Part shown: positions 57,185 through 64,000 of the stretch, in pieces
How positions within the stretch are numbered: position 1 is the stretch's first letter
How the letters are laid out: every line of letters begins with the position of its first letter
Origin: Methylosinus sp. C49
GTDB lineage: Bacteria > Pseudomonadota > Alphaproteobacteria > Rhizobiales > Beijerinckiaceae
Length of the DNA stretch: 64,000 nt
Assembly (NCBI RefSeq): GCF_009936375.1
Contig: NZ_AP022332.1
Location: 2,326,501 to 2,390,500 of the forward strand
Direction of reading: 5' to 3'
Notes under the pieces: model-generated
Told to the model about the DNA's origin: nothing
Database searches by the model: none
The model's input: only the letters and a program-made list of their open reading frames with translations
Translations under genes and position numbers: made by a program

Positions 57185-58480
57185 ATGAAACTGTTGGAGA
57201 GAATGGCCGTGCTGGCGACGGGACGCGTCGCTCGGCTCTTCGGCCTGGGCATGGCGGCTGCGGTCGCCGCGACGATGGGCTCCGTCGCTCCGGCGTCGGC
57301 GCACGGCGAGAAGTCGCAGCAGGCGTTTCTGCGCATGCGCACGCTGAACTGGTATGACGTGAAGTGGTCGAAGACCTCGCTGAACGTCAACGAGTCGATG
57401 GTGCTTTCGGGCAAGGTGCACGTGTTCTCGGCTTGGCCGCAGGCCGTGGCGAACCCGAAGTCGTCGTTCCTGAACGCCGGCGAGCCCGGCCCGGTTCTGG
57501 TGCGCACGGCTCAGTTCATCGGCGAGCAGTTCGCTCCGCGTTCGGTTTCGCTCGAGGTGGGCAAGGACTACGCCTTCTCGATCGAGCTGAAGGCTCGCCG
57601 CGCCGGCCGCTGGCACGTCCATGCGCAGATCAACGTCGAAGGCGGCGGCCCGATCATCGGACCCGGCCAGTGGATCGAGATCAAGGGCGACATGGCCGAC
57701 TTCAAGGACCCGGTCACGCTGCTGGACGGCACGACCGTGGACCTCGAGACCTACGGCATCGACCGCATCTATGCCTGGCACTTCCCGTGGATGATCGCGG
57801 CCGCGGCCTGGATCCTCTACTGGTTCTTCAAGAAGGGCATCATCGCTTCCTACCTGCGCGTCAGCGAAGGCAAGGAAGACGAGCAGATCGGTGACGACGA
57901 CCGTCGCGTCGGCGCTATCGTTCTTGCGGTGACGATCCTGGCGACGATCATCGGCTACGCTGTCACCAACAGCACCTTCCCGCGCACGATCCCGCTTCAG
58001 GCCGGCTTGCAGAAGCCGCTGACGCCGATCACCGAGGAAGGCACTGTGGGCGTCGGCACGAAGATCGTGACGGCGGACCTCAAGGGCGGCGTCTACAAGG
58101 TGCCGGGCCGCGAGCTGACCGTTCAGGTGAAGATCACGAACCACACGGACGAGCCGCTGAAGCTCGGCGAGTATACGGCGGCGGGTCTCCGCTTCCTGAA
58201 CCCCGACGTGTTCACGACGAAGCCGGAGTTCCCCGACTATCTGCTGGCGGACCGCGGTCTGTCGACGGATCCGACGCCGATCGCGCCGGGTGAGACGAAG
58301 ACGATCGAGATCAAGGTGCAGGACGCGCGTTGGGACATCGAGCGTCTCTCCGACCTCGCCTATGACACGGACAGCCAGATCGGCGGTCTGCTGTTCTTCT
58401 TCGGCCCGTCGGGCAAGCGCTACGCCACCGAGATCGGCGGCCCGGTCATTCCGAAGTTCGTCGCCGGCGACATGCCCTGA
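57185..58480 (+). CDS. pmoB: Particulate methane monooxygenase subunit B
   Basis: The ATG at 57185 with GGGAGG upstream gives 431 residues. A signal peptide ends at PASA, leaving His40 as the new N-terminal residue. With His144 and His146 (RWHVHAQINV) this forms the CuB site known from the family. Asn55 stands where Methylococcus has a second His, as expected for type II organisms. Two membrane helices (about 200-220 and 245-265) separate the two periplasmic cupredoxin domains. Confidence 0.98.
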   Translation: MKLLERMAVLATGRVARLFGLGMAAAVAATMGSVAPASAHGEKSQQAFLRMRTLNWYDVKWSKTSLNVNESMVLSGKVHVFSAWPQAVANPKSSFLNAGEPGPVLVRTAQFIGEQFAPRSVSLEVGKDYAFSIELKARRAGRWHVHAQINVEGGGPIIGPGQWIEIKGDMADFKDPVTLLDGTTVDLETYGIDRIYAWHFPWMIAAAAWILYWFFKKGIIASYLRVSEGKEDEQIGDDDRRVGAIVLAVTILATIIGYAVTNSTFPRTIPLQAGLQKPLTPITEEGTVGVGTKIVTADLKGGVYKVPGRELTVQVKITNHTDEPLKLGEYTAAGLRFLNPDVFTTKPEFPDYLLADRGLSTDPTPIAPGETKTIEIKVQDARWDIERLSDLAYDTDSQIGGLLFFFGPSGKRYATEIGGPVIPKFVAGDMP

Positions 58481-58508
58481 TCGAACTCTCTGAAGGCTGA
58501 AAATACAG

Positions 58509-58544
58509 CCGGCCGGGCCTCGCGCCCGGCCGGTTTTTCTTTTG
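58509..58544 (+). terminator. Intrinsic terminator after pmoB
   Basis: CCGGCCGGGC pairs with GCCCGGCCGG around a CTCGC loop, followed by TTTTTCTTTT. It is 28 bases after the pmoB stop, so pmoCAB and the pmoD-copC-copD-PCuAC block are probably separate transcripts, with possible read-through. Confidence 0.92.
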
Positions 58545-58892
58545 CGGCCTCGCCCTTCTTCTTCAATGCCCCCGCGACGGACTCGCTGCCGGAGCGAGAA
58601 GTCGGCAATTATATCGGACTGCGATATATGCGGCGTTTGGACGCAGGAGAAATTGTCGCGTCTGCGCCCGAACGCGCATAGAATTTATGCTCAGAGTCTC
58701 ACTCCGGCGGCGGCCTCGCAGAAGCGCTCATCGCCGTTGCGATCGACGAAATAGCGATTTCAAATCGATTCCTTTTTGCACTAAGAAAATCGGGCCGAGC
58801 GAGGGCGAGGCGATCTCGCTCTCTCGAGAGCTCGAACCAAAAAAACGCCGCGGCGACACTCGAGGCGCGCGCGGTCGGGAGGAAGGAAAGCG
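58545..58892. promoter_or_regulatory. Control region of the pmoD copper block
   Basis: About 350 bases between the pmoB terminator and pmoD, with an AT-rich part at 58600-58800. It contains two inverted repeats: TATATCG-GACTG-CGATATA (58610-58628) and CGATTT-C-AAATCG (58755-58767). A TTGCAC near 58776 could be part of a -35 box. These are candidate operator sites for a copper-responsive regulator; no regulator gene is in the window. Confidence 0.5.
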
Positions 58893-59507
58893 ATGATCGT
58901 TCGTTCCGTGAGACCTTGTCTATTGGCGCTTGCGCTGCTCTTCGCGTCCTTCGCGGCCCCTCCGGCTCGCGCGGGCGGCGACGGCCCGGAAGCGATGGTC
59001 ATGGACAATATGTGCATGGTCATGTTCGGCTATGACATGATCCACATCACCGCCTATGAGGCCGAAGGCGCGCGCGAGCAATATTGCGACCATATTCCCT
59101 TCGTCGGCCGGGTCATCTTCACATTCGACATCGCCAATCCCGATTTTCGCGATCTGCCGCTCGAGCTACGCATCATTCACGATCCGCTGACGCCGATCTC
59201 GGCCAATACGGATCTCGAGCCGCTCACCATCATTCATCTGCCGCCGAAGCTCTACAGGACCGGCACCTTCAATTTCGAGCACAGATTCACCGAAAAGGGT
59301 CATTTCATCGGCTTTGTGACGCTCACCCGCGCCAATGGCGAGAAAGAGACCCAGCAGTTCAAATTCATGGTCGGCCAGACGCTGTGGTCCTTCGTGCCGC
59401 AGGCGCTCGGCGCCGTGCTGATCGCGCTGATGGTCGGCGTCTACTGGCGCCATAGCCACACCAAGCCGAAGACGGCCGATCCTGTGGATGCGCTGAAGTC
59501 GTCGTGA
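58893..59507 (+). CDS. pmoD: PmoD copper protein
   Basis: A 204-residue protein with a signal peptide (ends near PARA), a periplasmic domain and one C-terminal membrane helix (about 168-190). The Cys/Met-rich start MDNMCMVMFGYDM (Cys41, with Met40, 42, 44, 49) and Cys65 in EQYCDHIPF match, from memory, the conserved pattern of PmoD/AmoD proteins, which build a CuA-like copper site between two subunits. It lies after the pmoCAB terminator and starts the copper block. GGGAGGAAGG precedes the ATG. Confidence 0.85.
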   Translation: MIVRSVRPCLLALALLFASFAAPPARAGGDGPEAMVMDNMCMVMFGYDMIHITAYEAEGAREQYCDHIPFVGRVIFTFDIANPDFRDLPLELRIIHDPLTPISANTDLEPLTIIHLPPKLYRTGTFNFEHRFTEKGHFIGFVTLTRANGEKETQQFKFMVGQTLWSFVPQALGAVLIALMVGVYWRHSHTKPKTADPVDALKSS

Positions 59508-59582
59508 TCGCGCCCGTCTTGAACGGATGCGGCCGACCGACCAGATCATGATGCGAAAATCGAAAAAATGGGAGGAGCGACG

Positions 59583-59951
59583 ATGAAGGTGAAGCTCGGA
59601 GCCGGCCTCGTGACGGCGGCGTTTCTATGCATGAGCGCTGGCGCGGCCTTCGCTCATTCCTTTCTGGTCGACGCCTCTCCGTCGGCCAAGGATCACGTCG
59701 CCGCCTCGCCGAAGCTGGTGAAGCTGCGCTTCGGCGGCGGCGTGGAGGCGGCCTATTCGACGATCGCCATCCTCGGCGCCGATGGCAAGACCATTGTCGA
59801 AGGCGCGAAGGGCGCGCCCGACAAGCCGCGCGAGCTGACGCTCGACGCGCCGGATCTCGCGGCGGGCAAATATACCGTGAAATATCGCGTTCTCTCCTCG
59901 GATGGCCACATCGTCGAGGGGAAATACGAATTCACGGTGGACGCTCACTAA
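59583..59951 (+). CDS. copC: Periplasmic copper-binding protein CopC
   Basis: A 122-residue protein. The signal peptide ends at AAFA, leaving His25 as the N-terminal residue, followed by SFLVDASP. With Asp107 and His109 (SSDGHIVEG) this gives the histidine-brace copper(II) site known from CopC. The Met-rich copper(I) loop of some CopC proteins is absent. It carries copper in the periplasm and is followed by copD. Confidence 0.93.
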   Translation: MKVKLGAGLVTAAFLCMSAGAAFAHSFLVDASPSAKDHVAASPKLVKLRFGGGVEAAYSTIAILGADGKTIVEGAKGAPDKPRELTLDAPDLAAGKYTVKYRVLSSDGHIVEGKYEFTVDAH

Positions 59952-60042
59952 GTCTGGCTCAGAGCAGCTTTAAAAAATGTCGGGCGGCGCCGATCGGCGG
60001 GGCGCCGCGCCGTGCTCGCGAGCGTAACGGAAGTCGAAATCA

Positions 60043-61986
60043 ATGGAATTGGCGACGCTTCGCTTCGTGGAGAGCGTTCTTTCCGCTCTCGCCGTCGGAC
60101 TCTTGCTGCTGCCGCGCCTCATAGAGGAGGATGGCGAGCGCTTCAAAAAAGTGATCGCAGGCGCTGCGGTCCTGCGCCTGCTGTTCGGCTTCGGCCTCAT
60201 CGTGGCGACGGCGCGCGCCATCATCCCCGCGGGCCGTCCGGTCGACGCCGACGCGCTGCTGCAGTTCATTTCCGGGACGGTGATCGGCAAGGCCTGGGTG
60301 GCGACGCAAATTCTCGCGGCGGTCTTCACTGTCGCGACGCTGGCGCGCCTGCGGATATCAAATCTCTGGCTCGATCGCGCGACGCTCGGGCTCGGTCTCG
60401 CCGTGCTCGCGGTCGTTTCTGTCACTGGCCATGCGGTGGACGACAGCCTGCCGATCTACACGCAGCTGAGCTTCCCCTTCCACACGCTGGCGGGCCTCAC
60501 CTGGATCGGCGGCCTGCTCGGCCTCGTCTACTGGATGTTCACCGGCCGCGGAAAGCCGCCGGAGATCGCCTGGCGTCTCGCCGAGCGCTGGTCGATGATC
60601 GCCAAGGGCGCGATGCTGATCGTGCTGATCAGCGGCGTCATCCTGGCATGGGAGACGGTCGGCAGCTTCGGCTTCATGCTCGCGACGCCTTACGGGCGAC
60701 TGCTCACGGTCAAATTGGCGCTGCTCTGCGCAGCGCTGCTGCTCGCTCTTTCGCTCGCGCGCTATCTGACGCTCGCCGATTCCAAGAAGGGCTTCGATTT
60801 CGCCTGGTACGGCAAGATCGGCGGCGTCGAGGGCGCGTGCGCGCTCGGCCTTTTGTTCATCGCAGGCTGGATCGCCACCATCACGCCGGCCGCGCATGAG
60901 AACAACGTCTATTGGCCGCTGCCATTCCGCGTTACCTATGCCGGCACCTGGGGGCTCAAGGTCACGCCCTGGATCGATCCTACCTGGCAATGGGGCGTCG
61001 CGGGATTGGCGCTGGCGGTCGTCGCAGGCCTCGCCTGGTTCGCGCCGACGCTCGTTGCGGCGGTGGGGCTCACGCCTTTGCCGCAGCTTCGCCAGTGGCG
61101 AAAATATTCGACCTCTGCGCTAGCGCTGGCGGCGGCGGTCTGCGGCACGGTCTCACTGTCGGTGCAGGCCTATCCCGAGACCTACACCGATCCGCCCATC
61201 GCTTATACGGCCGCCTCGGTGAAGCGCGGCTATGAGACCTTCCAGGCCAATTGCATTGCGTGTCACGGCGTGACCGGCGAAGGCAACGGACCCATGGCCA
61301 AGGGTCTCAAGGTTCCGCCCGCCGATCTCACCGCCCCGCATGTCGCGACGCATACGCTCGGCGATATTTTTCACTGGCTGACCTATGGCGGACAGAGCGG
61401 CGTCATGCCGCCTTTCGCCGACGCCATCGGCGAGGACGAGCGCTGGGATCTCATCAATTTTCTCACCGTTCTGTCGAATTCGAACCAGTCGCGCTTCCTG
61501 AGCCCCAAGGGGGTCATTCAATGGCTCGTCGCGCCCAATTTCGCGCTGGATGATCCCAAGGGCGAGATCGACGATCTCGAGAAGCTGCGCGGCGTGCCGA
61601 CGCTCGTCTCCTTCGCGCGGTGCAAGCCGGAGGATGCGGATTTGGCCGATCGAGTCGCGAGCCTGAACGCTGCGGCCGAGACGGTGAAGGCGATGGGCGC
61701 GCATCATGTCACCGATTATTTCGGCGAATGTCCGAATGATCCGAGCGCGCTGACGCCGAGCCATCCCGACGCAACAGAGCTCACTTACTCGCTCATCAAT
61801 CATTATCTCGACGAGCCGGTCATCAATGAGATTCCAGAAGGACATTTCCTCATCGATCGCTCCGGCTATGTGCGAGCTCGCTTCCGCCATTTCGGGACCG
61901 ACGACGGCAATCTCTCGCTGCTGAAGGCGCAGATCGCGCTGACCGCGAAGGAGCCGATCGTCTATGTCTCGCCGCATCAGCACTGA
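60043..61986 (+). CDS. copD: CopD-cytochrome c-thioredoxin-like fusion protein
   Basis: The 647-residue protein combines three parts. Residues about 1-390 form a CopD-type membrane domain with about nine helices (FPFHTLAGLTWIGGLLGLVYW; HENNVYWPLPFR). Residues about 395-480 are a cytochrome c domain: C404-x-x-C407-H408 (CIACH) and Met455 in GVMPPF. Residues about 505-640 look thioredoxin-like (VPTLVSFARC, then EGHFLIDRSGYVRARFRHF) but lack a Cys-x-x-Cys. The end is HQH. Copper transport coupled to electron transfer is a plausible role; this is inference. Confidence 0.82.
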   Translation: MELATLRFVESVLSALAVGLLLLPRLIEEDGERFKKVIAGAAVLRLLFGFGLIVATARAIIPAGRPVDADALLQFISGTVIGKAWVATQILAAVFTVATLARLRISNLWLDRATLGLGLAVLAVVSVTGHAVDDSLPIYTQLSFPFHTLAGLTWIGGLLGLVYWMFTGRGKPPEIAWRLAERWSMIAKGAMLIVLISGVILAWETVGSFGFMLATPYGRLLTVKLALLCAALLLALSLARYLTLADSKKGFDFAWYGKIGGVEGACALGLLFIAGWIATITPAAHENNVYWPLPFRVTYAGTWGLKVTPWIDPTWQWGVAGLALAVVAGLAWFAPTLVAAVGLTPLPQLRQWRKYSTSALALAAAVCGTVSLSVQAYPETYTDPPIAYTAASVKRGYETFQANCIACHGVTGEGNGPMAKGLKVPPADLTAPHVATHTLGDIFHWLTYGGQSGVMPPFADAIGEDERWDLINFLTVLSNSNQSRFLSPKGVIQWLVAPNFALDDPKGEIDDLEKLRGVPTLVSFARCKPEDADLADRVASLNAAAETVKAMGAHHVTDYFGECPNDPSALTPSHPDATELTYSLINHYLDEPVINEIPEGHFLIDRSGYVRARFRHFGTDDGNLSLLKAQIALTAKEPIVYVSPHQH

Positions 61987-62116
61987 GCGGCGAAAGGAAT
62001 GGCGCGCAATTCGTCGCATGGTCGCGATGCGGCGAAACGAGGCCGCGAGAGCCTCGCCAGAAAAGAGCGACGAATGCAGCCGACGAGCTTTCGTCGGCGA
62101 GTAAGGGAGAACGCAC

Positions 62117-62731
62117 ATGATGATCAAGCGGCGTGATCTGTTGGCGGCGGGCGGCGCTCTGTTGGGCGGCGCTGCGTTCGGCGCGTTGGCTCCGATGCGC
62201 TCGGCGCAGGCTCATGAATATGAGCTCGGCAAGCTGACGATCGAGCATCCCTGGGTGCGCGCGCCCAAGGACGGCGAGACGACTGCCTATTTCTACGCAT
62301 TCGTCCACAATAAGGGCGGCGCGGACAAGCTCATCGCGGTGAAGTCGCCGAATGTCGGCAAGGTGACTCTCTACTCCGACGCCAAGGAAGCGACAGTCGC
62401 CGCGGGCGGCGTCGCCATCGCGGCCAATAAGACGACGACGCTCTCACCCGAAGGCGCGCATGTCGCGCTCGCCGAGGTCAAGAAGATCAACCCCGTCGGC
62501 TGGGGCATGGAACTCGTTCTCGTCTTCGAGAAGGCGGGTGAGGTGACTGTCGACGCAGCGGTCGACGCGCCCGACGCCAAGCACGCGCATGACGCCGAGG
62601 CGATGCAGCGTTGGGAAAAGGCCCATCCGGAAGGCGGCACGACGTCTCCGGCGGGCGGAGCCGAAGAGCACCATCACGATCACCACGATCACGACCACAA
62701 GGACGATCACAAGTCCATGGATATGAAGTGA
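62117..62731 (+). CDS. PCuAC-domain copper chaperone-like protein
   Basis: A 204-residue protein. The signal (RRDLLAAGG, Tat-like) ends at AQA, leaving His33 as the N-terminal residue (HEYELGKL). The PCuAC core (about 40-150) has IEHPWVRAP, TTAYFYAFVHN and the GWGMELVLVF strand. The usual His/Met copper ligands are replaced (Val and Tyr), so the new N-terminal His may take part in a histidine brace, as reported for methanotroph PCuAC proteins. The tail is His/Asp-rich (185-204) and could bind extra metal. It ends the copper block. Confidence 0.82.
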   Translation: MMIKRRDLLAAGGALLGGAAFGALAPMRSAQAHEYELGKLTIEHPWVRAPKDGETTAYFYAFVHNKGGADKLIAVKSPNVGKVTLYSDAKEATVAAGGVAIAANKTTTLSPEGAHVALAEVKKINPVGWGMELVLVFEKAGEVTVDAAVDAPDAKHAHDAEAMQRWEKAHPEGGTTSPAGGAEEHHHDHHDHDHKDDHKSMDMK

Positions 62732-62754
62732 CCGTGGAAGCGTAGAAGCTAGAC

Positions 62755-62790
62755 GCGCGGTTCGGCCAGTGCCGGGCCGCGCTTCTTTAT
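62755..62790 (+). terminator. Terminator after the PCuAC gene
   Basis: GCGCGGTTCGGC pairs with GCCGGGCCGCGC (two G-T pairs) around CAGT, followed by TTCTTTAT. It ends the copper block before the converging small gene. Confidence 0.75.
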
Positions 62791-62796
62791 GCTCGC

Positions 62797-63042
62797 TCAG
62801 TCGGCCGAATCCAAAGAGAGCAGGCGGCCGGAAAAATCGCTCGCGTCGGAGGAGACAGCCGGCGTCGGCGGCGAGCTGCGTGGGGCGTTGAGCGGCAAAG
62901 CGAAGCCCAGGATAAAGGCGGCGAACGCCATTGCCGCGACCAGGAAAAGAGAAACCCTGAATTGACGCCGCGCCGATTCCGGATCGAAGCTATGCGTAAA
63001 AGCCGGCTCCATACGGTTTTCGAACTTATCCACCAACGACAT
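62797..63042 (-). CDS. Small single-helix membrane protein
   Basis: The start at 63042 with GGAGAGGG upstream gives 81 residues. A charged N-terminus (MSLVDKFENRMEPAF) precedes one membrane helix (about 30-52) and a Ser/Pro/Asp-rich tail. No recognised family. It converges on the copper block; any functional link is unproven. Confidence 0.55.
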   Translation of the reverse strand: MSLVDKFENRMEPAFTHSFDPESARRQFRVSLFLVAAMAFAAFILGFALPLNAPRSSPPTPAVSSDASDFSGRLLSLDSAD

Positions 63043-63210
63043 GACGCACCCTCTCCGGGACGCTCCCCCGAACGTCCGACGCGTCGCGACCGCTCCCACG
63101 ATCGCTCGGCGAATGATAAACGGCGGCGCCGCCCAAAAAGTTTCACGCCTCGAGCAGAGGGCGCCGATTTTTTTCGCGAAGTGAATTTTTTGTGGTCGTC
63201 AGGCCGTCGA

Positions 63211-64000
63211 TCATAGCGATGGGGCGGCGCCGGCGTGGCGAAAACATGCCTCGCGCGCATTTGAGAGAATTATCGCGAACAACGCCGCCATCGTGACCGC
63301 GCCGAGAGGCAATGACGCAGCCGTCGCGACAGGACGCGCCGCGAGCGGAATGATGAAAGCCGCAGCGAGAGCGCTTTTCATATAGCGGCTAAAGCCGCGT
63401 TCGAGCCCGAAGGAGGCCAGCAGCGCGATGGCGGGCGCGAGCGCGGTCATATCGTAATCGAGACAATAGGGCGTCGTGAGGAATGTCGCGACGATCGCGC
63501 CGGCGGCCTTGGCGCGATAATCGGCGCTACTGCGCCACAGCCAGACGAGCGCGGCGAGAGTCGTCGCCGTGGCCAAAGTCTGCGCGGCATAGGCCGTCGC
63601 TATATCGGCGCCGAGCAGGCGCGCCGCAGCGAAGACGCTCTGGATTTTCGGAAAGCCGGCCGCGCCGCGCTCGACGACGAGGTCGCGCGTGACATCGAGA
63701 TTTTGGACGAAGGCGATCCAGCTCTCCGGCCCGAAGAGCAAGAGGCTGGCGAGGGTCATCACGAGCAGCGCGGCGGCGGCCGAAGCCAGCGCGCGCCAAT
63801 GGCCGCCGACGATGAGCGCGACCGGCAGCGCGAGCGCGAATTGGGGCTTATAGGCGAGCAGCGCGAAAGAGACGCCGGCGAGCAGTGGGCGCTGCGGCAG
63901 AGCGAGAAAGCCGAAGCCGAGCAAAGCCGCGGTCAGAAAGCCGTTCTGCCCATGGCCGAGATTGACGAGCGCAGCCGGAAAGGCGAGCGCCAGCAGCGCG
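63211..64000 (-). CDS. GT87/DUF2029-type membrane glycosyltransferase, truncated
   Basis: The frame runs from the stop at 63211 to the right edge of the window and is still open there. The visible part has about eight membrane helices. It shows LGHGQNGFLTAAL and later the YCLDYDMTALAPA block, typical of the GT87 (DUF2029) mannosyltransferase family that uses polyprenyl-linked sugars. The N-terminal catalytic loop lies outside the window. Confidence 0.75.
   Translation of the reverse strand, partial: ALLALAFPAALVNLGHGQNGFLTAALLGFGFLALPQRPLLAGVSFALLAYKPQFALALPVALIVGGHWRALASAAAALLVMTLASLLLFGPESWIAFVQNLDVTRDLVVERGAAGFPKIQSVFAAARLLGADIATAYAAQTLATATTLAALVWLWRSSADYRAKAAGAIVATFLTTPYCLDYDMTALAPAIALLASFGLERGFSRYMKSALAAAFIIPLAARPVATAASLPLGAVTMAALFAIILSNAREACFRHAGAAPSL

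Noticed and set aside
56177-58144. 655-residue minus-strand frame antisense to pmoA and pmoB
   Set aside because: His/Arg/Asp-rich shadow of the strongly biased pmo codons; no start context or domain.

Overview
The window is GC-rich alphaproteobacterial DNA, most likely from a type II methanotroph of the Methylocystis/Methylosinus group. The basis is a complete particulate methane monooxygenase operon (pmoC-pmoA-pmoB, 55239-58480) whose PmoA closely resembles type II PmoA1. The surrounding genes are typical of Rhizobiales: TrcR (DUF1013), a Ku/LigD end-joining set, DUF3175 and palindromic repeat elements. No phage, transposase, CRISPR array or rRNA was seen. Two tRNA genes are present: Pro(CGG) and Arg(CCT).

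Layout. 1-833 is the 3' part of a pxpC/KipA-like gene. 877-5432 is the Tol envelope system (ybgC, tolQ, tolR, tolA, tolB) on the minus strand; no pal follows. 5537-8751 holds an unusual membrane protein with four exact C-x4-H-x7-C repeats, an orphan YqeB-like molybdenum-enzyme accessory gene, a gluzincin-like peptidase and a four-helix membrane protein. 9052-11032 has tRNA-Pro, folA and a Tim44-domain protein. 11033-18463 is a surface-polysaccharide region: GDP-fucose synthase, a 1242-residue triple glycosyltransferase, a small carbohydrate-associated protein, and an AT-rich, probably acquired gene next to tRNA-Arg.

18604-20219 pairs a pterin dehydratase with a stand-alone nuoD. 20297-27178 is a stress and DNA-repair block (DUF1328, YihY, Ku, a LigD split into two proteins, an MgtC/DUF4010 protein, a CBS protein, DUF3175). 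The LigD split lies next to two palindromic repeats that are translated as part of the first protein. 27191-30603 carries hinT-like, pheA, kdsB, a lipoprotein and rpmG. 30801-48642 is mostly housekeeping: a tandem nitrilase whose second half looks inactive, rnr, a TadG-like protein with a Gly/Trp-rich insert, topA, a DUF2157-type protein, trcR, an ABC exporter, guaB and panE.

48653-54652 is a periplasmic redox and phosphoesterase region: a four-gene minus-strand set (di-heme peroxidase, Tat-exported metallophosphoesterase, monoheme cytochrome c, small Cys-rich protein), a divergent second di-heme peroxidase, and an AcpA/phospholipase C-type phosphoesterase. 55239-62731 is the methane-oxidation locus: pmoCAB, a terminator, then pmoD, copC, a CopD-cytochrome c-thioredoxin-like fusion and a PCuAC-type protein. 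These four are all predicted to act on copper in the periplasm or inner membrane, so the block probably supplies copper to the methane monooxygenase. The window ends in a GT87-type membrane glycosyltransferase cut by the right edge.

In my reading the least explained items are the tri-domain CopD fusion, the peroxidase/metallophosphoesterase/cytochrome set, the C-x4-H-x7-C repeat protein and the repeat-associated LigD split. All functional calls come from reading the sequence; no database search was run.
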